A DNA stretch of 64,000 nucleotides from Bacteroidales bacterium (GTDB lineage: Bacteria > Bacteroidota > Bacteroidia > Bacteroidales > Muribaculaceae). The notes below the pieces were generated by a model. The model had not been told where the DNA came from. It saw nothing but the letters and a program-made list of their open reading frames with translations, and ran no database searches. Below, piece by piece: positions 44,397-53,168 of the stretch (position 1 is the first letter of the stretch; the number at the start of each line of letters is the position of its first letter). The DNA lies in assembly GCA_004557385.1 (NCBI GenBank), contig SFEA01000001.1, forward strand, positions 1 to 64,000, in the 5' to 3' direction. The position numbers and the translations under genes are program-made.

Positions 44397-45797
44397 TTAC
44401 TTTTTTATTTTAGAACAATAAATGGAGTAGTAATGGTTCACGTTTGCCACATAACTTACGGTTTGCCTTCCGCGGAAATAACCGCTTTTGCAAATGCTGT
44501 CGTTATAGTAGATTGGGTTTGACTTCAGCAGCAGCGATTCAGCCACGTTGCCGTTCCAAAGTTGAGGATTTTTGCCATATTTGCGAGCCAGCGCAATAGC
44601 ATCGAGGATGTGCCCGATGCCGGCATTATATGAAGCCAACACAAACTTTTGTCGCTCTACCTTGTCGGGCACCTTGCGCTTGAGTATGGCGTCGAGGTGC
44701 GCAATGCTTTTGGCGGCGGTGGCAATGTTTCGGTCGGGGTCATCAATTTGGTCGATGCTCAAGCCAAAGGCGCATGCAGTGCGCGGCATCAGCTGCATGA
44801 TGCCGCGGGCGCCCGCCCACGAAACCACATCGGGTCGGAACTGCGATTCCACCCAACCGATGGCAGCCAAGAAGCGCCAGTCGAGGTTGTTGTCGGTGGC
44901 ATGCTGCTTGAAAAAGGCGTCATAGTCTGAAATGATGCCATGCTTGATTGATGCAATCACTTTTGCATCGCTGACAGGCGAGCCGGTGAATCCGGTTTTG
45001 CTCATCTCAAAGTATCGGCGCAGCACCTGCTTGTCGGTGGCACCACTTGCCTGAGAATTGCTCCATGCGTTGATGCTGTCGGCAAGCATCTGGTTGCTGC
45101 TGCTTACAGCCCACGATGCGCGTTGCCGAAAACTAACTTGCAAGCTGATATCGATGTTGCTGTAATAGGTGTGGTTGAGCTGAGCGATGTCGCTGTTCAC
45201 CACAGTGAGCGGCAGCTTGCCGGTTGCCACCTTTTCGATGAGGTCCTCAGCGGTGATGGTGTCCTCGTCGATGGTGTGGATGCGTATACCGCCGCCAATC
45301 TCATCGTCGAGATTGCGGATGCGTGCCTCGTATTTCGACCCTTTTTCAACATAAATGTCCTTGCCGATAAGCTGAATCACGTTGGTGATTACCGAATCGC
45401 TTTTGGGCTGAACGAGCACCTGATAGGTGATGTTTTCGCTGCCGCAGTTGAGCACAAGCTTCTTGTATTCGTGGGTGATAGGCACTTCGTAGGCAATGAT
45501 GTCGATGGCGCCGCTGTCGAGTTGCTCGATGAGCGACTGTAGGTTGCTGCCTATTACGAAGCGCGTGGCTATGTGCTTGCTTTTAGCAAAACTCATAATG
45601 CGTTCGTATTCGTAACCCATGGTGTCGCCACGAAACAGGAAGAACGAAGTGGGACTATACAACGTGCCTACAACCAGCGTGTCGGGCAAGCCGTTGTGAA
45701 GAGCGTCGGTGTTGCCGTCGCCCTTACCGCCTTGGCACGCCGATATTGCTATGGTGCCAATAAGCATTACAACTATTGCCCACAAACATTTTCGCAT
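44397..45797 (-). CDS. MltF-like lytic transglycosylase lipoprotein
   Basis: A 466-residue lipoprotein with a signal peptide and lipobox near residue 21 (AISAC). Residues about 40-275 form a substrate-binding-protein-like domain, and about 290-430 an SLT lytic transglycosylase domain with the catalytic Glu in IGWVESQFRP and the following GARGIMQLMPRTA. This is the MltF layout. MltF cleaves peptidoglycan between MurNAc and GlcNAc to form 1,6-anhydro ends, and the binding domain regulates it through muropeptide ligands. An ATG six bases upstream (45803) is an alternative start. It is downstream of purM. Confidence 0.9.
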   Translation of the reverse strand: MRKCLWAIVVMLIGTIAISACQGGKGDGNTDALHNGLPDTLVVGTLYSPTSFFLFRGDTMGYEYERIMSFAKSKHIATRFVIGSNLQSLIEQLDSGAIDIIAYEVPITHEYKKLVLNCGSENITYQVLVQPKSDSVITNVIQLIGKDIYVEKGSKYEARIRNLDDEIGGGIRIHTIDEDTITAEDLIEKVATGKLPLTVVNSDIAQLNHTYYSNIDISLQVSFRQRASWAVSSSNQMLADSINAWSNSQASGATDKQVLRRYFEMSKTGFTGSPVSDAKVIASIKHGIISDYDAFFKQHATDNNLDWRFLAAIGWVESQFRPDVVSWAGARGIMQLMPRTACAFGLSIDQIDDPDRNIATAAKSIAHLDAILKRKVPDKVERQKFVLASYNAGIGHILDAIALARKYGKNPQLWNGNVAESLLLKSNPIYYNDSICKSGYFRGRQTVSYVANVNHYYSIYCSKIKK

Positions 45798-45851
45798 ACG
45801 CAATGTTTTGCCCCGATTTTGTGAAAAATGATTTGCTTGCGCCCAAAGGGT

Positions 45852-47021
45852 TTATTCGTATTCGAATGTGCCTTTTTCCGACACGATGGTCAGATGATTG
45901 GCGGGTGCATCTTCAACACGGCCTATGATTTGAGCATCGATGTTGAACGATTTGGCAATTTCGATTACGCGTTGAGCCTTTTCGGGACGCAGATACACTT
46001 CCAGGCGATGACCCATGTTGAACACCTTGTACATTTCCTTCCAGTCGGTGCCCGATTGCTCTTGAATGAGTTTGAACAGCGGAGGAATGGGGAATAGGTT
46101 GTCCTTTATGACGTGCTTGTTGGTGACAAAGTGCATGATTTTGGTTTGTGCGCCACCCGAGCAGTGCACCATGCCGTGTATGTCGGCACGCATCTCGTCG
46201 AGCATGCGTTTTACAAATGGAGCGTAGGTGCGAGTGGGCGAGAGCACCAGCTTTCCGGCGTCTAAGCTAACGCCTTCAACAGCGTCGGTGAGCTTCACGT
46301 TGCCGGAATAAACGAGTTCGTCGGGCACGTGCGGGTCGAAGCTTTCGGGATATTTCTCGGCAAGGTATTTAGCAAACACGTCGTGGCGCGCCGAGGTGAG
46401 TCCGTTGCTGCCCATTCCGCCGTTATATGATTTCTCGTAGGTGGCTTGTCCGCACGACGATAGTGCCACAATCACGTCGCCGCCAGCTATGTTGGCGTTG
46501 TTGATTACGTCGGCACGCTTCATGCGGCAAGTGACGGTGCTGTCAACGATTATTGTGCGCACAAGGTCGCCCACGTCGGCAGTTTCGCCGCCGGTCGACA
46601 CAATGTTCACGCCCAGTTCTTTAAGCTCGTCAATCAGCTCCTGAGTGCCGTTGATGATTGCTGCAATCACTTCGCCGGGAATGAGATTCTTGTTTCGTCC
46701 GATGGTTGATGAAAGCAGTATGTTGTCGGTAGCGCCTACGCAAAGCAGGTCATCGATGTTCATAATCAGCGAGTCTTGAGCAATGCCTTTCCACACGCTC
46801 ATGTCACCGGTTTCTTTCCAATAGATGTAGGCAAGCGACGATTTTGTGCCGGCGCCGTCGGCGTGCATGATGTTGCAGTATTCCGGGTCGCCGCCAATAA
46901 CGTCAGGAATGATTTTGCAAAAAGCCTTAGGATACAGACCTTTGTCGATGTTTTTGATGGCGTTGTGCACATCTTCTTTCGAAGCCGACACGCCGCGCAT
47001 GTCATACCTTTGATTGCTCAT
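45852..47021 (-). CDS. purM: Phosphoribosylformylglycinamidine cyclo-ligase, Bacteroidetes form
   Basis: A 389-residue AIR-synthase-fold enzyme for the fifth step of purine synthesis. The core motifs are HADGAGTKSSLAY near residue 53, MNIDDLLCVGATDN near residue 86, GETADVGDLVRT near residue 145 and the C-terminal NMGHRLEVYL. The length and the N-terminal MRGVSASKEDVHNAI match the diverged Bacteroidetes PurM rather than the enterobacterial form. It starts 47 bp after cdsA. The other purine gene here, purA, is in a separate unit. Confidence 0.92.
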   Translation of the reverse strand: MSNQRYDMRGVSASKEDVHNAIKNIDKGLYPKAFCKIIPDVIGGDPEYCNIMHADGAGTKSSLAYIYWKETGDMSVWKGIAQDSLIMNIDDLLCVGATDNILLSSTIGRNKNLIPGEVIAAIINGTQELIDELKELGVNIVSTGGETADVGDLVRTIIVDSTVTCRMKRADVINNANIAGGDVIVALSSCGQATYEKSYNGGMGSNGLTSARHDVFAKYLAEKYPESFDPHVPDELVYSGNVKLTDAVEGVSLDAGKLVLSPTRTYAPFVKRMLDEMRADIHGMVHCSGGAQTKIMHFVTNKHVIKDNLFPIPPLFKLIQEQSGTDWKEMYKVFNMGHRLEVYLRPEKAQRVIEIAKSFNIDAQIIGRVEDAPANHLTIVSEKGTFEYE

Positions 47022-47068
47022 TGTTCTTTATTTATATATTTGAGTTTTGTTTATTGTTTTTATATAGA

Positions 47069-47872
47069 TTAATGCACTAAATACAGGTAAGCAAGTATTG
47101 CCGGAGCCACAAACAGCAGGCTGTCGATGCGGTCGAGCACGCCTCCGTGACCAGGCATTATGTTGCCCGAATCTTTCACTCCGGCGGTGCGCTTGATGAG
47201 GCTTTCAACCAAGTCGCCCCATGTGGAGAACGCGCTCACGATGATAGCAAACGGAATCCAAATGGCTTGGCAGCCACCTATGAGATGATGGGCAAACGCT
47301 CCGGCAGCAATGCAGAATGCCATGCCACCGAAAAATCCTTCCCACGACTTCTTGGGCGAGATGCGCTCAAACAGGCGATGCTTGCCAATTGTGCAGCCCA
47401 CGAGGTAGGCGCCGGTGTCGTTTAGCCAGATGCACACGAACATGAACAGCGCTATCAGCATGCCGTAGGTGTGCAGAATCAGTGCCAGCATCGTCAGCGG
47501 CACTGCCACATAGCATATTGTGAAGCACGAGTTTGCCCACGATGCGATTGGCGATTGTTCTTTTAGGTATAGCCCGGCAATAAATCGGGCTAACACCAAC
47601 AAAATTGGCAGCGGAGCAGCAAGCCTCGGGTCGGTGCCAAAAGCAACTGAGGCAAACGCTCCGAGAAACAATGCCATTCCGGTGGCAATGTCGAGCACTT
47701 GAATGGTTGTGCTGCATTTGCCTTTCCACGCCAGCTTTTGAGCTTCGTGCATGCCAATTATCACAAGTATGCCAAAAAATGTTGCAAATAACCATCCGCC
47801 AAAATAGATGGAGGATATCACTAATGCTATGTATACTGCGCCTGAAAGCGCACGGATAATTAGATTCTTCAC
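47069..47872 (-). CDS. cdsA: Phosphatidate cytidylyltransferase
   Basis: A 267-residue integral membrane enzyme that forms CDP-diacylglycerol from phosphatidate and CTP. About seven hydrophobic helices are present. The signature is seen at the C-terminal end: STWGDLVESLIKRTAGVKDSGNIMPGHGGVLDRIDS, with the conserved Ser, Lys-Arg, Lys-Asp and Asp residues, preceded by RISPKKSWEGFFGG. A -7 element upstream on the minus strand (plus-strand 47900-47907) supports its own promoter. Confidence 0.94.
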   Translation of the reverse strand: MKNLIIRALSGAVYIALVISSIYFGGWLFATFFGILVIIGMHEAQKLAWKGKCSTTIQVLDIATGMALFLGAFASVAFGTDPRLAAPLPILLVLARFIAGLYLKEQSPIASWANSCFTICYVAVPLTMLALILHTYGMLIALFMFVCIWLNDTGAYLVGCTIGKHRLFERISPKKSWEGFFGGMAFCIAAGAFAHHLIGGCQAIWIPFAIIVSAFSTWGDLVESLIKRTAGVKDSGNIMPGHGGVLDRIDSLLFVAPAILAYLYLVH

Positions 47873-47899
47873 CTGATGTATGATTTCTGTTTTATCCTA

Positions 47900-47907
47900 C
47901 AAATGTA
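47900..47907 (-). promoter_or_regulatory. -7 element for cdsA
   Basis: On the minus strand TACATTTG (plus-strand CAAATGTA) fits TAnnTTTG and lies 28 bp upstream of the cdsA start. The -33 match is weak. Confidence 0.5.
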
Positions 47908-48013
47908 GTGATTTTTTCGTTATGGCACAACCTATAGATTCATTAATTGGGAAATGAATGTGTGTAAACGCATTTTTTGGTTATTTTATATGAAAGTGCT
48001 ATGATTTGTTAAT

Positions 48014-48030
48014 TTATTGAAAAACGATAA
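48014..48030 (+). promoter_or_regulatory. Upstream operator-like inverted repeat
   Basis: TTATTG at 48014-48019 and CGATAA at 48025-48030 form an inverted repeat with one mismatch and a 5-nt A-only spacer. It mirrors the downstream site at 48081-48098 and is probably a second binding site for the same regulator. Confidence 0.5.
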
Positions 48031-48071
48031 ATATTTATTGCGAATATATTGCGTATTCCAGAAATCGACTC

Positions 48072-48098
48072 TAATTTTGCTTATCGAAAAAACGATAA
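48072..48098 (+). promoter_or_regulatory. Promoter with overlapping operator of the DUF2975/HTH pair
   Basis: The -7 element TAATTTTG is at 48072-48079. Directly downstream, TTATCG at 48081-48086 and CGATAA at 48093-48098 form a perfect inverted repeat with a 6-nt spacer covering the expected transcription start. Binding there would block initiation. The HTH protein encoded at 48664 is the natural candidate for autorepression. Confidence 0.6.
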
Positions 48099-48128
48099 AT
48101 TATTATTAATATTCAAAACAAATTAATT

Positions 48129-48626
48129 ATGAAAGAAATCAAGACTAAAGCAAGCATTTTATGCAAGTTGCTGCTTGTGTTTGTTGCCATTTGGGCAGTG
48201 GTGATGTTGTTTAGAGTGTTGGCAATATGCGGATTGCTAAACTTCGAAGTAGGGTTGGGCATAGACATTGCACCGGCAGTGTGGTTCAACGACCCCGAAG
48301 TAGATTTTATTCAATGGATAGAGATTGCAGGTTATATTCTCACAAATGTGCTGATGATATGGCTATTGGCGAGCATACTCATCACTGCCATTAAAGGCTT
48401 GAATAGCGGCAATGTGTTTTCGCGCAAGAATGTGTGCAGGCTATATGCTTTGGCAACGGTTTCGCTGTTCTATGAGTTGTTCGACGATAATCGCGGCATA
48501 ATTTATGGTGCACGTGAGATGGTGTTGAATACTGGTGTATTCACCACGCCGGTGATTTTGTGTTGCGTGGCATTGATTTATGCCATTGCCGTTTCTACCG
48601 CCGAGGAGAATAGTCTGACCATTTGA
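48129..48626 (+). CDS. DUF2975 family membrane protein
   Basis: A 165-residue protein with four hydrophobic helices (about residues 10-35, 55-80, 95-115 and 135-155), a layout typical of DUF2975. A short polar loop (NSGNVFSRKNVCRLY) between the second and third helices is the most conserved part of the family. The function is unknown. It is usually encoded with a small Xre-type regulator, as here, where the HTH gene begins 37 bp downstream. The operator-like palindromes upstream suggest the pair is repressed by its own regulator. Confidence 0.85.
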   Translation: MKEIKTKASILCKLLLVFVAIWAVVMLFRVLAICGLLNFEVGLGIDIAPAVWFNDPEVDFIQWIEIAGYILTNVLMIWLLASILITAIKGLNSGNVFSRKNVCRLYALATVSLFYELFDDNRGIIYGAREMVLNTGVFTTPVILCCVALIYAIAVSTAEENSLTI

Positions 48627-48663
48627 TTGAACGGATTGTTTAACATGTAAATTAGCATTACTT

Positions 48664-48870
48664 ATGATAATAGTTAATCTCGACGTAATGATGGCGAAGC
48701 GAAAGATGTCGCTCAACGAACTCTCGGAGCGGGTGGGCATCACGCTTGCCAACCTATCAATACTGAAAACAGGCAAGGCAAAGGCTGTTCGGTTCAGCAC
48801 GCTCGATGCCATTTGCAAGGCGTTGGATTGCACTCCGGGCGACATTTTGGAGTATCGCAACGACGAATAG
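48664..48870 (+). CDS. Small Xre/Cro-type HTH regulator
   Basis: A 68-residue regulator made almost only of one helix-turn-helix domain (MAKRKMSLNELSERVGITLANLSILKTGKAKAVRF), followed by ICKALDCTPGDILEY, the classic end of YozG-type Xre proteins. It has no effector domain. Its partner is the DUF2975 membrane protein immediately upstream, and together they form a common two-gene unit. It probably binds the TTATCG palindromes at the start of this operon. The palindromic repeat copy C lies just downstream. Confidence 0.88.
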   Translation: MIIVNLDVMMAKRKMSLNELSERVGITLANLSILKTGKAKAVRFSTLDAICKALDCTPGDILEYRNDE

Positions 48871-48887
48871 ACGTAGCTGAAAGATTG

Positions 48888-48956
48888 CATCTCGCAGAGA
48901 GCGCAAATGGGGTGTTATGGATTAGAATGAAATGCCTCGGCGTTTTCTGCGAGATG
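48888..48956. repeat. Palindromic intergenic repeat, copy C
   Basis: A 69-bp element whose ends CATCTCGCAGA (48888-48898) and TCTGCGAGATG (48946-48956) are perfect 11-bp inverted complements. It fills the gap between the converging HTH and phosphoesterase genes. The terminal sequence is the same family as copies A and B. Confidence 0.85.
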
Positions 48957-48970
48957 TAGTTTTACTGCGG

Positions 48971-50296
48971 TTATTTGGCATTGAAGCGGTGTTCTGCCAC
49001 AACTGTTCCTTGCGAAACATTGTGGATGCGAATCACCAATTCCTTGCCTTCGGTGAACCCTTCAATCACTGTTGGGAAGCCATTCTTGGAATTTATTTTT
49101 GGTCCGCCGCCAACAATCTGTGCCCATTTGCGTGAGCCGGTGGGAGCATCGAAACGATATTTGTGCATGTGGGCTGTGATGATTACGCGGCAACCGGCTT
49201 TTTGCAGCAGCGGAGTCCACATGTTGGCACATGTGCGTTGCCAAAGGGCAAAATCTTTGGTGTAAGCAGGGTCTTTGTCGGCAGGCGCCACGTCGCCTGG
49301 ATTGTGCGTAGGGTCGTCGTCGAAAAGCGGAATATGGCAAAAAGCAACGATATGCGGTGCGCTGGCGATGTCTTTTTGCTTGAGCGCGTGTTTGAGCCAT
49401 TCGGTTTGCGCTTTGCGGTATTCTTGGCTGTTATACAGTCCTGCAAATAGCGGGTTGGTGTCCTGCTTGTCCTCGGCAGTGTCGAGCCCGATGAGCGCAA
49501 TGTCGCCCATGCGCACGGCGAAGTTTCGCCCTAGGTCCCAGTCGCGGCTGAGCCGTTCTTCCGGCTGACGATACATCCACACGCGTTCGAGGTGTCGGTT
49601 AGCCATGCCGCGCAGGTCGTGGTTGCCCGGGCAAAACAGATGGGGCATTGAAGCGGCATAGTCCTTGCGGTTGATTTCAGGTTTTAGGAAGATGCGTTTT
49701 TGAGCATCAACCGTTTCCTCGGTGTTGCAGGCATCGCCGTTCCAAATCACGCACGACGGCGCCAACTGAGCAATTTTGTCGGTGACGCGGGCGAAAGCAT
49801 CCCAATGGGCGTGAGTGTCGTTGATAACGCAGAAGTGGGGATTTGCCTTTTTGCCGGCTGTGGTGAACGAATAAATCTCGCTGCACGTTTGGTTGCCCGT
49901 GATTTTCATGTTGTAGCCACCGCCGTAGCCGATGCGGTCGGCGCCTATGCGATAGTAATAGCGTGTGGCAGGCTGCAAACCGGTGAGCCGGACTCGAATT
50001 ATTTGATTGTTCATGTCGGTTACTCGATAGCCGCCACATTTCACGCGCTTGGCATCAGAGAGGTCGGGCTGTAATCCATATTCAACATATCCGTTGGCAT
50101 AATCGGTGACGCTGAAAGCGATGCCGATGCTTGTTTCGGCATAGTTTTGCAGCATTGGAGCGCTGTCAATAAGCGGAGCATTGGCTGCGGTTTTGTTTTC
50201 GGCGGGTGATATGGCATCTCCGGCTTTTGCGTATGGCGCAATTGCCACTGCGGCAGCTGCCATAGCCGAGTTTTTTAGGAAATCTCTTCGGTCCAT
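48971..50296 (-). CDS. Calcineurin-like metallophosphoesterase with Tat-like signal
   Basis: A 441-residue exported phosphoesterase. The N-terminus MDRRDFLKNSAMAAAAVAIAP has a twin-arginine-like motif and a hydrophobic stretch ending near residue 25. A purple-acid-phosphatase-like fibronectin region (about 50-150) precedes the catalytic domain. The metal-binding motifs are NDTHAHWDAF near residue 159, WNGDACN near 184, CPGNHDLRG near 219, FCHIPLFDDD near 322 and TAHMHKYRF near 380. These give a complete dinuclear centre, although the last His-x-His is preceded by Ala, not Gly. The substrate is unknown. Confidence 0.88.
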   Translation of the reverse strand: MDRRDFLKNSAMAAAAVAIAPYAKAGDAISPAENKTAANAPLIDSAPMLQNYAETSIGIAFSVTDYANGYVEYGLQPDLSDAKRVKCGGYRVTDMNNQIIRVRLTGLQPATRYYYRIGADRIGYGGGYNMKITGNQTCSEIYSFTTAGKKANPHFCVINDTHAHWDAFARVTDKIAQLAPSCVIWNGDACNTEETVDAQKRIFLKPEINRKDYAASMPHLFCPGNHDLRGMANRHLERVWMYRQPEERLSRDWDLGRNFAVRMGDIALIGLDTAEDKQDTNPLFAGLYNSQEYRKAQTEWLKHALKQKDIASAPHIVAFCHIPLFDDDPTHNPGDVAPADKDPAYTKDFALWQRTCANMWTPLLQKAGCRVIITAHMHKYRFDAPTGSRKWAQIVGGGPKINSKNGFPTVIEGFTEGKELVIRIHNVSQGTVVAEHRFNAK

Positions 50297-50571
50297 CTGC
50301 GTAGGTTTTTCTTGCTTGTTTTTTAGTTTTTTCTCACTGTAAGCAAAGTTACAACTTTTTTCCGTACACTAATTGGTGGTTGATTAGTTTTTTTGCAGCA
50401 GGTTCGGCCGCCACGGCGCTTTCTTCGTGTCAAAAAAAAGCATCTCCACATAGTCGATTTTGTCAACTATGTGGAGATAGTCTCTTGCTTGCCTTCGCAG
50501 CCAGCAGTGGAGCGATTGCAGCTCCGCCGGCAATGGGTTAAAGCTAAGCTTCTATTTTACCGCGCCGGGGA
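50297..50571. other. Intergenic region between phosphoesterase and DUF1015 genes
   Basis: A 275-bp gap. It holds the 5-prime region of the phosphoesterase gene (AT-rich, 50300-50395), the terminator of the purA-DUF1015 unit (50432-50478), and a small hairpin around 50513-50530 (GGAGC with GCTCC). No gene is supported. Confidence 0.6.
50432..50478 (-). terminator. Terminator of the purA-DUF1015 unit
   Basis: Plus-strand ATCTCCACATAGT at 50442-50454 pairs perfectly over 13 bp with ACTATGTGGAGAT at 50466-50478. On the minus strand the stem is followed by eight T residues (plus-strand A-run at 50432-50439), a strong intrinsic terminator. Confidence 0.9.
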
Positions 50572-51816
50572 TTAATCGAGTTTGTGAACCACGATGCCCG
50601 AGCGGAGTTTTGGTTCAAACCAAGTGGTTTTTGGCGGCATGATGTTGCCCGAATCGGCAATGTCGATGAGTTGCTTCATGCTCACGGCATAGAGCGCAAG
50701 TGCCATCTTCATTTCTCCGCTATCGACGCGGCGCTTCAATTCGCCCAGACCGCGAATGCCGCCCACAAAGTCGATGCGCTTATCGGTGCGCAAGTCGGTG
50801 ATACCCAGCAAGTCACGCAGAATCAGGTCTGATGAGATGGTGACGTCGAGCACGCCAATCGGGTCGCTGTCGTTGTAGGTGCCCGCCTTGGCAGTGAGCG
50901 AATACCATTTGCCGCCCAGATAAAGCGAGAAGTTGTGAAGCGCTGAAGGATGATAGATTTCCTCGCCCTTGCATTCAACATCGAAGTTATCAGCCAATTT
51001 GGCAAGGAACTCGTCGTCGGTCATACCATTGAGGTCTTTCACTACGCGGTTATAGTCGATAATCTTCAGGTGGCTTTCGGGGAAGCACACAGCCAGGAAG
51101 AAGTTGTATTCCTCTTTACCGGTATGGTGAGGGTTGGCAAGCGCCTTTTCGTGACCCACAAGAGCAGCAGCGGCAGTGCGGTGATGACCGTCGGCAATAT
51201 ACAGATACGGAATGCCGGCAAACAACTCGGTGATGCGTGCAATGGTGGCTTCGTCGTCAATCACCCAGAAGTGATGGCCAAAGCCGTCCTCTGCCACATA
51301 GTCGTATTCCGGTTCTTTCTTGATGGTTTCGTCGATAATCTCCTGCAAACCGGCGTTGTCGGGGAACGCAAAGAACACCGGTTCGAGGTTGGCATTATTG
51401 ATGCGAACGTGCTTCATGCGGTCCTCTTCCTTGTCCTTGCGGGTAAGCTCGTGCTTCTTAATCACGCCGTTCATATAGTCGTCGACGTTAGCTGCCACCA
51501 CGATGCCGTATTGAGTGCGGCCGTTCATGGTTTGGGCATAGATGTAATAGTTCTCCTTGGCATCCTGCACGAGCCAGCCCTTCTGCTGGAACATATTGAA
51601 GTTTTCAACAGCCTTGGCATAGACTTTAGCATCGTGTTCGTCGGCAATCGGGTCGAAATCGATTTCCGGTTTGATGATGTGATACAGCGACATCTCATTG
51701 CCCAACGCTTCGTTGAAAGCCTCTTGAGAGTTGAGCACATCGTAGGGGCGCGAAGCCACTTTGGTTACGAGGTCCTTTGGAGGGCGCAAGCCCTTGAATG
51801 GTTTAACTAATGCCAT
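50572..51816 (-). CDS. DUF1015 family protein
   Basis: A 414-residue soluble protein of the DUF1015 family. Family features include the N-terminal LVKPFKGLRPPKDLVTKVASRPYDVL, an internal YIADGHHRTAAAALVG near residue 205, and FLAVCFPESHLKIIDYNRVVKDL near 240. The function is not established, although the GHHR motif resembles ParB-like nuclease folds in other proteins. It starts 45 bp after purA in the same direction and ends at a strong terminator. A link to purA is possible but unproven. Confidence 0.9.
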   Translation of the reverse strand: MALVKPFKGLRPPKDLVTKVASRPYDVLNSQEAFNEALGNEMSLYHIIKPEIDFDPIADEHDAKVYAKAVENFNMFQQKGWLVQDAKENYYIYAQTMNGRTQYGIVVAANVDDYMNGVIKKHELTRKDKEEDRMKHVRINNANLEPVFFAFPDNAGLQEIIDETIKKEPEYDYVAEDGFGHHFWVIDDEATIARITELFAGIPYLYIADGHHRTAAAALVGHEKALANPHHTGKEEYNFFLAVCFPESHLKIIDYNRVVKDLNGMTDDEFLAKLADNFDVECKGEEIYHPSALHNFSLYLGGKWYSLTAKAGTYNDSDPIGVLDVTISSDLILRDLLGITDLRTDKRIDFVGGIRGLGELKRRVDSGEMKMALALYAVSMKQLIDIADSGNIMPPKTTWFEPKLRSGIVVHKLD

Positions 51817-51861
51817 AGTTCGTTTGTGTTTTTGTTCTGATATTTTGTTTAAAATAAGGAT

Positions 51862-53127
51862 TTACTTTTTCAGCTCGATGGTTTGAGTGCGGTCAGGACC
51901 AACCGAAACGATGGTGATGGGCACTTGCAACTTTTCTTCGAGGAAGGCGATATAGTCGGTGAATTCCTTCGGGAATTGGTCCGGGCTTGTGATGCCGGTC
52001 ATATCGGTGTTCCAACCTTTGAGTTCGGTGTAAATCGGTTCTATGCCTTCGTCAATCGAATATGGGAAGTCGCGTGTCTCAATGCCGTTCACCTTATACG
52101 AGTCGCACGCCTTGATGGTTTCGAAGCCATCGAGCACGTCGCTCTTCATCATAATAAGCTGTGTGACGCCGTTGAGCATTATGGTGTAACGCAGAGCCAC
52201 GAGGTCAATCCATCCGCAGCGGCGTTCGCGACCGGTTACTGCACCGTATTCGTGACCGATGTCGCGAATCTTGGCGCCGGTTTCGTCGAACAGCTCGGTT
52301 GGGAACGGCCCGCTGCCCACGCGTGTGCAATACGCCTTGAAAATGCCAAACACCTCACCAATCTTGTTGGGAGCAACGCCAAGGCCCGAGCAGGCACCGG
52401 CGCAAACGGTGTTCGACGAAGTGACGAACGGATACGAACCGAAGTCAACGTCGAGCATGCTGCCCTGTGCACCTTCACACAAGATGCTCTTGCCTTCAGC
52501 AAGATATTTGTTTACAACGTGTTCGCTGTCGATAATTTCAAATTGCTTGATGTATTCAATACCCTCAAACCATTGTTTTTCGAGTTCTTCCACATCCACC
52601 TCAAAACCCAATGCGCTGAGCAGACGCAGGTGGCGCTGCTTGGCTGCGGCATATTTCTCGGCAAAATTGCCGTAGATATCGCCCAGGCGCAAGCCGTCGC
52701 GGCTAATCTTGTCGGTGTAAGTAGGGCCGATGCCCTTGCCGGTGGTACCAATCTTGGCGGCACCCTTCAGCGACTCGTAGGCAGCATCCAACTTGCGGTG
52801 AGTGGGCAGGATAAGGTGTACCTTCTTTGAAATCTTGAGCACTTTCTTGAGGTCGAAACCGCTCTTTTCAAGGTCTTTTGCCTCGGCTGCGAACAATATC
52901 GGGTCGAGAACCACACCGTTACCTATTATATTCACCTGTCCTTCCTGGAAAATGCCCGACGGAATTGAACGAAGGACATACTTTTGACCGTTAAACTCCA
53001 GAGTGTGACCGGCATTCGGTCCGCCTTGGAAACGGGCAACTACATCATAGCGAGGGGTCAACACATCAACCACCTTACCTTTTCCTTCATCTCCCCATTG
53101 CAATCCAAGCAATACGTCTACTTTCAT
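51862..53127 (-). CDS. purA: Adenylosuccinate synthetase
   Basis: A 421-residue GTP-dependent enzyme that makes adenylosuccinate from IMP and aspartate. The P-loop-like GLQWGDEGKGKVVD is at residues 8-21, GGPNAGHT near 35, the IMP region GTTGKGIGPTYTDK near 126, and GAVTGRERRCGWID near 290. Length and motifs are standard. It begins 151 bp downstream of the Fur-family start codon, with the fur coding end in between; the two genes are on the same strand. Confidence 0.96.
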   Translation of the reverse strand: MKVDVLLGLQWGDEGKGKVVDVLTPRYDVVARFQGGPNAGHTLEFNGQKYVLRSIPSGIFQEGQVNIIGNGVVLDPILFAAEAKDLEKSGFDLKKVLKISKKVHLILPTHRKLDAAYESLKGAAKIGTTGKGIGPTYTDKISRDGLRLGDIYGNFAEKYAAAKQRHLRLLSALGFEVDVEELEKQWFEGIEYIKQFEIIDSEHVVNKYLAEGKSILCEGAQGSMLDVDFGSYPFVTSSNTVCAGACSGLGVAPNKIGEVFGIFKAYCTRVGSGPFPTELFDETGAKIRDIGHEYGAVTGRERRCGWIDLVALRYTIMLNGVTQLIMMKSDVLDGFETIKACDSYKVNGIETRDFPYSIDEGIEPIYTELKGWNTDMTGITSPDQFPKEFTDYIAFLEEKLQVPITIVSVGPDRTQTIELKK

Positions 53128-53168
53128 TTCCTCTTAAATTATAGTTTTTAATATATAAAATAATTATG

